NCBI GenBank assembly: GCA_900317865.1
Contig: ONIK01000002.1
Location: forward strand, 1 to 64,000
Length of the DNA: 64,000 bases
From: an uncultured Methanobrevibacter sp.
GTDB lineage: Archaea; Methanobacteriota; Methanobacteria; Methanobacteriales; Methanobacteriaceae
Reading direction: 5' to 3'
Under the pieces are notes generated by a model that searched no databases, had not been told where the DNA came from, and was given only the letters and a program-made list of their open reading frames with translations. Made by a program: the position numbers and the translations under genes. Shown here piece after piece: positions 52,729-59,571 of this stretch. Every line of letters begins with the position of its first letter. Positions within the stretch are counted from its first letter, which is position 1.

Positions 52729-54420
52729 CTATCTTTTAGATGCTATAATATTGTTTTTTGTTCCATATGGAGGAAGTTCGATTTTATAGTTTAATGCTTT
52801 AAGCAGTGCTTCCATACTTTTTCTTCCACCATTAAACAGTTGGTATGTCGTATTTGGAATAGAAATTATTCCTCCGGTTTTAACTTTTTCAAAAATTTCA
52901 AGTAATATTTTTACGAGTTTGTTTGTATTGTTTTCTATTAGGCTTTTGTTTAAATTGATGACTACGTAGTCAAATTCTCCGCCTATGGTTTCCAGTTCTT
53001 CCGGAAGAATTTGTATGGTGTTTATATCTTTAATTTTTTGATCGGTTATGAAAAGTCCTGTTCCATATTTATAAGCATTCTCCAATATTTCTTTAATTTT
53101 TTCTACATCTAGTTCTTCGTCCATTTCCTTTTTGTTTTCTTCTGAAAGAATTAGGGAAAATGCATATTTTTCAACACTTCTTAAATATTCAATATCCTTT
53201 TGTACTTCAGCATGGTCTTCATGTGCTAAATAGACAATACCGCAACTGGAACCTACATCTTCTGTTTTGAAGTATGTTTTTTTATCTTGTTCATCGATTT
53301 CATCTATTGCCGTTTGAAAATGGCTTTTCAATTTAATACTAATATTTTTTACGGGTGTTGATTTCGCAACGGTGTCTTTTGGAACGATAAAGAATTTTAG
53401 TGCACCATAATTGTATAATTCATATTTGTTTTTGATTTTTTCTTCAAATACTTCCGGTTTTAAATAGGCATCCAGTATGGAATCTGTTTCGTGCTGACCT
53501 GAGATTTTATCTAAAAATGGTGCTGACATATTTGCTCCGCATGGGCGACAATTAACTTCAATTAATACAGGTCCTTTTTCATCGAGCATATATTCTCCAT
53601 GAACCGGTCCGTATTCGATTCCAAGAGCATCTGCTACCTCATATGCATATTCAATCATTTCTGCTTCCCCAAGATTTAATTCGTTAACGCTTTCACAGGT
53701 ATCATATACTATAGCACCATCTGTTGTTCTTATTTTATGGTATTTCCAGACTAAAGTTACACGATGTTGGCCTTTACAAGAAACAGTATTTACGATATAT
53801 TCCTCACCATTAATGCGCTCTTGAATCAAAAGTTTATTGTTTTCAAAACCAAATCTGTTAGTTTTTTGAAATAATTCTGTTATATCTCTAATCATTTCGT
53901 CTTTATTTAAGCATATCCGCACACTAGCAGATCCGGTACTATAAATTGGTTTTATAACAACTTCATTTAATTTTTCTTTTTCATAAAATTCTATTGCCTC
54001 CTCTTTTGAAGAAACAACTTTTCCCCTAATGGATCTGAGACCGGCTTCAGCAATTTTATTTTGCATTTCATGTTTTAAAGTTATTGCATCCAGATTTTCA
54101 ATAGGGTTGCATAATAAATTTAGGTCATTAGATAATTTACTTGCTAAAATAACTCCTTTTTCATTACCTGGTAATATTAAAATAGGATCCAACTCTTTTA
54201 CATTTTCAAGGGTTTTTTCATATGTATCCTGTTCATAAATTAAATCAAAATCATATTTGATTGACTCATACTCTTTTTGGATAGCTTTTTTATATTTTTC
54301 TCCCACTTCTGAATCCACACTTTTTGTTTCTAATATGATAGGATGAAAACCTCTATTGGTTATATCTTCAATATAGTTAATTCCTGTTGACTTACATTCT
54401 ACAATTATGATGTTTCTCAT
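52729..54420 (-). CDS. ATP-grasp ligase with C-terminal Rossmann-like domain, copy 2
   Basis: 563 aa, collinear with the 49443 protein: NIIIVECKSTGINYIEDI, KHEMQNKIAEAGLRSIRGKVV, VVIKPIYSTGSASVRI, IQERINGEEYIVNTV, GPVHGEYM and VLIEVNCRPCGANMSAPFLDKISGQ split by key residues. The C-terminal domain (YGTGLFITDQKIKDINT.., VKTGGIISIPNTTY) is also kept. Substrate-side residues differ (GGTLMPE in copy 1, GANMSAP here), which suggests a different amino acid or acceptor. GGTG precedes ATG 54420. The first small-RNA promoter lies about 120 nt upstream on the opposite strand. Confidence 0.88.
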   Translation of the reverse strand: MRNIIIVECKSTGINYIEDITNRGFHPIILETKSVDSEVGEKYKKAIQKEYESIKYDFDLIYEQDTYEKTLENVKELDPILILPGNEKGVILASKLSNDLNLLCNPIENLDAITLKHEMQNKIAEAGLRSIRGKVVSSKEEAIEFYEKEKLNEVVIKPIYSTGSASVRICLNKDEMIRDITELFQKTNRFGFENNKLLIQERINGEEYIVNTVSCKGQHRVTLVWKYHKIRTTDGAIVYDTCESVNELNLGEAEMIEYAYEVADALGIEYGPVHGEYMLDEKGPVLIEVNCRPCGANMSAPFLDKISGQHETDSILDAYLKPEVFEEKIKNKYELYNYGALKFFIVPKDTVAKSTPVKNISIKLKSHFQTAIDEIDEQDKKTYFKTEDVGSSCGIVYLAHEDHAEVQKDIEYLRSVEKYAFSLILSEENKKEMDEELDVEKIKEILENAYKYGTGLFITDQKIKDINTIQILPEELETIGGEFDYVVINLNKSLIENNTNKLVKILLEIFEKVKTGGIISIPNTTYQLFNGGRKSMEALLKALNYKIELPPYGTKNNIIASKR

Positions 54421-54542
54421 ATGAATTCACCTATATTTATATTTATTTTATTTGATTTATAAATTTATTTTTTTAAAATATGTGTTATTTAGGCGTTAAA
54501 TATGAATTTTTATCTTATTATCATGTTTTTAGCTATTTTTTA

Positions 54543-54580
54543 ATGTAAGTAAGCACTTACATTCGAAAAACTTTATATAC
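54543..54580 (+). promoter_or_regulatory. Promoter unit 1: palindrome plus TATA
   Basis: ATGTAAGT-AAGC-ACTTACAT (54543-54562) is a perfect 8+8 inverted repeat, followed directly by TCGAAAAACTTTATATA. The TATA is centred near 54575, so transcription should start near 54600. The palindrome occupies the BRE/upstream face, where a bound regulator would block or aid TFB. Confidence 0.7.
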
Positions 54581-54600
54581 TGGCTCTTTCATATATAACT

Positions 54601-55000
54601 TTAAGTATGATGTGATAAATGTTATACTTTTAAGTAAATTGGAAAGATAGAAAATTAAATTATTATATTTGCATAATATATTTAATAGGTTTAGTACGGT
54701 TATCAACATCTTTTTGATGTTATAACATAAACACTAATATGATTCATCCCCAGTAATCATAAAAAAATATCTTGACTATTATTTATCCCCAGATAGATCA
54801 AGGCGACTAGGCTAATGTTAATCCATTAAACCTATTAAAAAAACTAGCCTAGTATAATTTTCTCCCATAATCTAAAATTATAAGTGCTTTTTTATTAAAG
54901 CACTTATCATTTTTCTCCCATAATCATAAGTGCTTTTTTATTAAAGCACTTATCATTTTTCTCCCATAATCATAAGTGCTTTTTTATTAAAGCACTTATC
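54601..55000 (+). ncRNA. Putative structured small RNA 1 with three terminal hairpins
   Basis: No convincing ORF. Predicted from the promoter to the last hairpin. Helices: AAGTAT/ATACTT (54603-54629), GTTATcAACATC/GATGTTATAAC (54699-54726), ACTAGGCTA/TAGCCTAGT (54806-54853, perfect 9 bp). ATCCCCAG occurs twice (54746 and 54785 regions). It ends in three identical hairpins ATAAGTGCTTT/AAAGCACTTAT at 54880, 54926 and 54972, exactly 46 bp apart, each preceded by TTTTCTCCCATAATC. Start and end are inferred, not seen. Confidence 0.6.
54880..54999. repeat. Three 46-bp tandem hairpin repeats
   Basis: The unit contains ATAAGTGCTTT-TTTATT-AAAGCACTTAT (11-bp stem, 6-nt loop) plus the spacer ATCATTTTTCTCCCATAATC. 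The copies are almost identical. The same hairpin returns at 55361, 55408, 55678, 55723 and 55769. Confidence 0.85.
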
Positions 55001-55003
55001 ATT

Positions 55004-55119
55004 TTTATTTGTTTTAAACTTTGGTGTAATGTTTGCTAGATTTTTTTCTGGAAATGATTTGTTTATTTGTTTTAAACTTTGGTGTAATGTTTGCTAGATT
55101 TTTTTCTGGAAATGATTTG
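55004..55119. repeat. 58-bp direct repeat, copies A and B in tandem
   Basis: Copy A 55004-55061 and copy B 55062-55119 are identical and abut. A third copy lies at 55440-55497. Each contains TTTTAAACTTTGGTGTAATG and TTTGCTAGATT. The unit is T-rich with no start or stop logic, and each tandem block of hairpins is followed by it, so it is probably part of a duplicated spacer. Confidence 0.9.
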
Positions 55120-55221
55120 CACTTTTTGATTTTAGATTATTTTTTTTTGTTGATCATTGATTTGTGTTTTTATTTTTTCTTATTTGTTTTGTTTTGTGTT
55201 TATTTTTTGTTATATTATGCA

Positions 55222-55253
55222 TGCAAGTACTTACTTTCGATAAACTTTATATA
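55222..55253 (+). promoter_or_regulatory. Promoter unit 2: palindrome plus TATA
   Basis: TGCAAGT-ACTTACT (55222-55235) has no spacer between half-sites, unlike unit 1, and is followed by TTCGATAAACTTTATATA. The expected start is near 55275. Confidence 0.65.
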
Positions 55254-55274
55254 GGGGTTATTTTATATATTATT

Positions 55275-55440
55275 TTGAGTATGATTTATTTTACATCATA
55301 TTTTTATAAAAAGTTTGAATTATAGTTCTATGGACTTAATTCATTTTTCTCCCCATAATCATAAGTGCTTTTTTATTAAAGCACTTATCATTTTTCTCCC
55401 CATAATCATAAGTGCTTTTTTATTAAAGCACTTATCATTT
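55275..55440 (+). ncRNA. Putative structured small RNA 2 with two terminal hairpins
   Basis: Near-copy of RNA 3. First helix TATGAT/ATCATA (55280-55300); second helix TTGAATTATAGTTC pairing with GGACTTAATTCA (55316-55343), with one U-G pair where RNA 3 has U-A. Ends in two ATAAGTGCTTT/AAAGCACTTAT hairpins (55361-55388 and 55408-55435). No convincing ORF. Confidence 0.6.
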
Positions 55441-55497
55441 TTATTTGTTTTAAACTTTGGTGTAATGTTTGCTAGATTTTTTTCTGGAAATGATTTG
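55440..55497. repeat. 58-bp direct repeat, copy C
   Basis: Identical to 55004-55061 and 55062-55119. It is followed, like copy B, by a TGTTTATTTTTTGTTATATTATG tract (given here in two overlapping parts TGTTTATTTTTTG and TTATATTATG) and then the next promoter, giving a tandem period of about 316 bp for the whole unit. Confidence 0.9.
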
Positions 55498-55537
55498 ATT
55501 TGCTTTGTTTTGTGTTTATTTTTTGTTATATTATGCA

Positions 55538-55569
55538 TGCAAGTACTTACATTCGGTAAACTTTATATA
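55538..55569 (+). promoter_or_regulatory. Promoter unit 3: palindrome plus TATA
   Basis: TGCAAGT-ACTTACA (55538-55551) followed by TTCGGTAAACTTTATATA; the same upstream TTATATTATGCA as unit 2. The expected start is near 55591. Confidence 0.65.
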
Positions 55570-55590
55570 GGAGTTGTTCTATATATTATT

Positions 55591-55800
55591 TTGAGTATGA
55601 TGTGTTTTACATCATATTTTTATAAAAAGTTTGAATTATAGTTCTATGAACTTAATTCAATTTTCTCCCATAATTATAAGTGCTTTTTAATTAAGCACTT
55701 TTCATTTTTCTCCCATAATTATAAGTGCTTTTTTATTAAAGCACTTTTCATTTTTCTCCCATAATAAGTTAAGTGCTTTTTTATTAAAGCACTTAATTTT
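55591..55800 (+). ncRNA. Putative structured small RNA 3 with three terminal hairpins
   Basis: Helices: TATGATGT/ACATCATA (55596-55616) and TTGAATTATAGTTC/GAACTTAATTCAA (55631-55660, 13 pairs with one bulge, 3-nt loop). It ends with hairpins at 55678-55700, 55723-55747 and 55769-55796, the last TTAAGTGCTTT/AAAGCACTTAA. The last hairpin could also end the convergent MFS transcript. No convincing ORF. Confidence 0.6.
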
Positions 55801-55898
55801 CTTTTTACTATAATTTTTTTAATATAATTAAATTTTAAAAAATAGCTTTTTTTCTAAAAATCAGGTTAAAAAAATAAAAAATAAAAAAGGAAAGTTAA

Positions 55899-57296
55899 TT
55901 AAACTTCCTCTACTTCTACATCATCATGTACATATAGAATAACAATCACCAACATCACTACAGCTAAAATGGCCATAAAAAGTGAAGTTTCACCAAAAGC
56001 TGAAACAGATATTGTATTATGATTGATGGTACCTCCTGCAAATGCTGCCATTAAAACTACAGCAATAGCAGAACCGATTGCACCGATAATTTGCCTTACA
56101 GTTGTATTAATTGCAGTAGCATCTTCAAGATTACCTGATACAACACTGATTGTCCAGGTTACACAAGGCATTAAACCTAAACCTGCACCAACTGCTCTAA
56201 TAATCTGGGTAAACATCATGTAATTAATGCTGGAATTCATATCATATGTCATCATTACTAAATAACCAATGATTGAAAATATGCATGAAGCGATTAATAC
56301 TTTTCTAACACCTATCTTAATAGCAATTAGAGATCCTATAAAGTTAAATATAATCATTATAATTGTAGCTGGAAGTAATACAAGTCCTGATTCAGTTGCT
56401 GAGAAATAACCAACATTTTGAACAAATAAAGGCATTATAACATTTAATCCGCACATGGTAAAGTATAATATTGCAGACAATAAAGTCCCATAGAAGAAAT
56501 ATTTGCGTTTAAGAATTCTTAAATCCAAAAGCGGATCTTTAATGTTCAATTGGCGTTGTGAGAATAAGATTAATGTAATAAATCCAATAATGATTGGTAA
56601 AATAACATAAATTAAACTAAATCCTCTTGCAGCAATGTTTGAAAATCCGAACATTATACCAACACATGCTATTGTACATAATATTAATGAAATAATATCT
56701 AAATGGTAGGATTCAACAGTTTCGAATTCTAATTTGACTCCAATAATGGATATTAAAATTAATATTATTGCTACAATTATGAATAATAGGAATATCATTC
56801 TCCAACCGACAGAATCAATAATAATTCCTCCGACTGTTGGTGCTAAAGCAGGAGCAATTCCTATAATTAAACCGAATAAACCCATAAATTGATGCCATTT
56901 CTCTTTAGGTATAACTTTCAGTATAACGATTTGCGTAATAGGCAGTATTATACCGGCTCCAATACCCTGAATTATTCTTCCAAGAATTAAAACATGAATA
57001 TTTGGAGAAATATAACATATTATAGATCCTATTAAAAATAAACCAAGACATACAATAATGATTTTTCTTATACTATATTTACGTGCAATAAATGCGGATG
57101 TTGGAATCATCACTCCTAAAACAAGTAAAAATGATGAATAAATCCATTGTGCTGTTGTTGAATGAACTTGAAAATCTCCCATTATCCCAGTTAAACCCGT
57201 TGTAACCACAGTTTGTGCAGTACTTAAAATTGTTGCAGTTATTAAAAATATCAGTAATGTTGCATTCTCTTTTGTTAAATTCATATGAATCGCCAT
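55899..57296 (-). CDS. MFS efflux transporter, 14-TM (DHA2/EmrB-like)
   Basis: 465 aa, 14 TM helices. Contains the EmrB-like features STTAQWIYSSFLLVLGVMIP, the motif-A-like ARKYSIRKIIIV, GRIIQGIGAGIILPI and LGLIIGIAPALAPTVGG (motif C). Exports drugs or amphipathic metabolites by H+ antiport. It lies 40 nt downstream of the MarR gene on the same strand, the classic regulator-pump pairing. The start is ATG 57296; ATG 57284 is possible. Confidence 0.94.
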   Translation of the reverse strand: MAIHMNLTKENATLLIFLITATILSTAQTVVTTGLTGIMGDFQVHSTTAQWIYSSFLLVLGVMIPTSAFIARKYSIRKIIIVCLGLFLIGSIICYISPNIHVLILGRIIQGIGAGIILPITQIVILKVIPKEKWHQFMGLFGLIIGIAPALAPTVGGIIIDSVGWRMIFLLFIIVAIILILISIIGVKLEFETVESYHLDIISLILCTIACVGIMFGFSNIAARGFSLIYVILPIIIGFITLILFSQRQLNIKDPLLDLRILKRKYFFYGTLLSAILYFTMCGLNVIMPLFVQNVGYFSATESGLVLLPATIIMIIFNFIGSLIAIKIGVRKVLIASCIFSIIGYLVMMTYDMNSSINYMMFTQIIRAVGAGLGLMPCVTWTISVVSGNLEDATAINTTVRQIIGAIGSAIAVVLMAAFAGGTINHNTISVSAFGETSLFMAILAVVMLVIVILYVHDDVEVEEV

Positions 57297-57336
57297 TTTT
57301 CATTTATTATTTTGAGATAACTTATTTTAAATATTA

Positions 57337-57858
57337 TTATTTGATCATATCAAACCAATACTTATCCTCTGCATTGTATTCAAATAATTCTTTAATTAAT
57401 TCATTTCGTTCTTTGGATAATTTTTCGTATTTTTCAGGATTTTCCTTTTTAATATCCTCTAGAACTTCATGAATTATAGAATTTAAACAGCTGTCGAATT
57501 CTTGCTTTTGATTATTGTCCAAACAGTCAAATATGTCATAATTAACTGATGGTTCAATAATAAAGTTATGTCCCTTTTCAGTTAATTTTACAAGTAAAAC
57601 ACGTTTATCATCTGAGGAAGTCTCTTTAACAATAAATCCATTTTTTTCTAATTTGGATAAAAGAGAATTCAATGCAGAAACACTGATTCCTAAAATAACA
57701 GCTAAATTTTTTGTAGAAATATTATCTTTTCTTTTTAAAATAGCTAAAACCCTTCCTTGACCTCTAGAAAGATTATTCATTTTAGATTGATGCATTTTAC
57801 TTTTCTGTTCAAAAATTTCATTGATAAAATATAGTTTATGAAATAGAATTTCATTCAT
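57337..57858 (-). CDS. MarR-family transcriptional regulator
   Basis: 173 aa. Winged helix-turn-helix about residues 35-100: LSRGQGRVLAILKRKDNISTK, recognition helix SVSALNSLLSKLEKNGFI, wing ETSSDDKRVLLVKLTEKG. The C-terminal helices (KKENPEKYEKLSKERNELI) form the dimerisation region. MarR proteins bind palindromes and release them on binding small phenolic or drug-like ligands. A near-perfect palindrome lies 38 nt upstream of its own ATG (57896-57911), so it probably regulates itself and the MFS pump; related palindromes lie at the small-RNA promoters. Confidence 0.92.
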   Translation of the reverse strand: MNEILFHKLYFINEIFEQKSKMHQSKMNNLSRGQGRVLAILKRKDNISTKNLAVILGISVSALNSLLSKLEKNGFIVKETSSDDKRVLLVKLTEKGHNFIIEPSVNYDIFDCLDNNQKQEFDSCLNSIIHEVLEDIKKENPEKYEKLSKERNELIKELFEYNAEDKYWFDMIK

Positions 57859-57895
57859 TTTTTATCACACTTTAAAATAATTTACTCAAAATTTA

Positions 57896-57911
57896 TTACA
57901 AGTACTTGCAA
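57896..57911. promoter_or_regulatory. Palindromic operator-like site of the MarR-MFS operon
   Basis: TTACAAGT/ACTTGCAA, one mismatch from a perfect 16-bp palindrome; core CAAGTACTTG. It is the putative autoregulatory site of the MarR gene. Confidence 0.65.
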
Positions 57912-58034
57912 TAAATTTATTTTACATTTTATATTATATATAATATTCTAAAATTTTTGAAAAAATTAAATTCTGGACAATATTGGATAAACTTAAAAAC
58001 ATTGATTTTTAATCGAATTTCAACCTAATTTATA

Positions 58035-58071
58035 ATGTAAGCAAGCGCTTACATTGGAAAAACTTTAAATA
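58035..58071 (+). promoter_or_regulatory. Promoter unit 4: palindrome plus TATA
   Basis: ATGTAAGC-AAGC-GCTTACAT (58035-58054) is a perfect 8+8 inverted repeat with the same AAGC spacer as unit 1, followed by TGGAAAAACTTTAAATA. The expected start is near 58093. Confidence 0.65.
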
Positions 58072-58092
58072 CTAATTTTTTCATATATTAAT

Positions 58093-58226
58093 ACAAGTAA
58101 TCGTATTTAAATTGTAAAATAATTATATTTATCAATGATTTTTAAATTTACAATATAAACTTAAATAATTACTATATTTAAATCAATTTTCTCTCATAAT
58201 AATTTATGTGCTTTTCGTAAGCACTT
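58093..58226 (+). ncRNA. Putative structured small RNA 4
   Basis: No ORF. ATTGTAAA/TTTACAAT helix (58111-58154), then the shared TTTTCTCTCATAAT box and a short hairpin GTGCTT-TTCGT-AAGCAC (58208-58224). It has the same design as RNAs 1-3 but diverged, with one hairpin. It could instead be a long leader of the MFS gene at 58360 with an early terminator. Confidence 0.5.
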
Positions 58227-58359
58227 ATTTATTCATATTTCTAAAAAGCATTGACATTTTAATTTTTACTTTTTATCCAGCATACCTGGTTGGTATTGCT
58301 TTTATACGAACATTAAATATAAAAATATTTAAATAATATAATAATTTAGGAAAAATTTC

Positions 58360-59514
58360 ATGACATACAACAGAAAAGTTTTAATTACATTATTCTTCGT
58401 AACATTTTCACTATCAACATTATTAAGTGTATCCGGACTTTCAAATGAAATTGCCACTTATTTTAGAGTAGAAATTATGCAAAGTACTATATATCTTGGA
58501 ATGTTTTTACTTATAGTTGGGATTACTGCATTGTTTTTACCCGCATATCTTTCAAGATTTGAAAAGAAAAAATTTTTGATTATATCATTATTTGTAACTA
58601 TTATTACTGTTTTTCTTCAAGTTTTTATTGATGATTTTTATATTGCAGTTATATTGAGAATTATTCCGGCATTCTTTTATTCAACTGCAATCAGTTTTGC
58701 TTTAACATATATTGGGGAACTTGACCCAAACAATGTTAATAAGGTAGTTTTAGGAATAACAAGTGGGGCAGTATTCGGTGCTTCATTTTCAATCTATCTT
58801 ACAACAAGTTACGGATTTGATTATGCTCTTGTATGGATTGCTTTAATCAATATGATATCATTAATATTAACTGTTCTTTTCTTGCCTGAAATGAAGGGTA
58901 AAACAGAAAGTTTCCTTAATCAGTTCCATAACGCTAAAAGTGGACTTTTTATGGTTTCAATATTTTCCATACTATTTATCGGAATTGGAGTATCAATAAC
59001 ATATAATTTCTTCACATTATTATTGGAAACAATAACAAAACTACCGTATGACGAATTATCCTTATTTATATTCTTCAATGGGCTTGCAGGCGTATTTGGA
59101 ACAAGTCTGATGGGAAGATTGATGCAAAAAAATCTAAAATTATCAATTACAGTATATCCTTTTATTTTTATTCTGTTAATGATGTCTATGATAGTATGTA
59201 TTGAAATGGAAAAACCTATGTTTGTTATATTGATTCTATTTGGTATTTTGGATGGGTCAATGCAGACTATTGCACAATATACAATAACTTCAGCAGCAAG
59301 GGACACACCGGAATTTGCTAATGGATTTTATTTGTTTATTGTTAATTTAAACAGAACAATTGGTATAGTGCTTGGTGGTGTGCTTATCGAGTCATGGTTT
59401 ACTACATCAATATTAATCATGTCAGTTATTTCATTTGTAATGTCTATACCATTTATTGTATACCGATTCAAAAGATATTCATCAGTTGACTTGCTTCATA
59501 ATGATGCATTTTAA
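58360..59514 (+). CDS. MFS transporter, 12-TM, paralog of the 48265 gene
   Basis: 384 aa, about 12 TM helices. It shares with 48265 the blocks SRFEKKKFLIIS, RIIPAFFYSTAISFAL, ELDPNNVNKVVLGITSGA and RDTPEFANGFYLF. Same predicted role: export of a small metabolite. A TATA-like TAAATATAAAAATATTTAAA (58312-58332) lies just before the ATG, so it has its own promoter in addition to promoter unit 4. It converges on the M14-like gene. Confidence 0.9.
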   Translation: MTYNRKVLITLFFVTFSLSTLLSVSGLSNEIATYFRVEIMQSTIYLGMFLLIVGITALFLPAYLSRFEKKKFLIISLFVTIITVFLQVFIDDFYIAVILRIIPAFFYSTAISFALTYIGELDPNNVNKVVLGITSGAVFGASFSIYLTTSYGFDYALVWIALINMISLILTVLFLPEMKGKTESFLNQFHNAKSGLFMVSIFSILFIGIGVSITYNFFTLLLETITKLPYDELSLFIFFNGLAGVFGTSLMGRLMQKNLKLSITVYPFIFILLMMSMIVCIEMEKPMFVILILFGILDGSMQTIAQYTITSAARDTPEFANGFYLFIVNLNRTIGIVLGGVLIESWFTTSILIMSVISFVMSIPFIVYRFKRYSSVDLLHNDAF

Positions 59515-59542
59515 CCTCATCTTTTTTAAAAAAAATATAAAT

Positions 59543-59563
59543 CCTCAACTTCAATAGTTGAGG
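59543..59563. terminator. Bidirectional hairpin between convergent genes
   Basis: CCTCAACT-TCAAT-AGTTGAGG, perfect 8-bp stem, between the MFS gene (ends 59514) and the minus-strand gene (ends 59572). Confidence 0.65.
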
Positions 59564-59571
59564 TAGTTCAA

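Noticed and set aside
54601..54630. C/D-box sRNA (ATGATGT as box C)
   Set aside because: The motif resembles RUGAUGA, but no box D, C'/D' pair or guide layout was found.
55033..55641. Open frames of 73 and 108 codons across the 58-bp repeats
   Set aside because: They arise from T-rich repeats and read as Phe/Leu strings, run through promoters and hairpins, and change frame between repeat copies. Not credible proteins.
54880..55800. CRISPR-like repeat array (regular 46-bp spacing)
   Set aside because: The units are almost identical in both hairpin and spacer, so there are no unique spacers, and no cas gene is near. The repeats are hairpin cassettes.
57079..57303. 74-codon minus-strand frame at the MFS gene start
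   Set aside because: Overlaps the MFS N-terminus in another frame; Asn/Cys-rich shadow.
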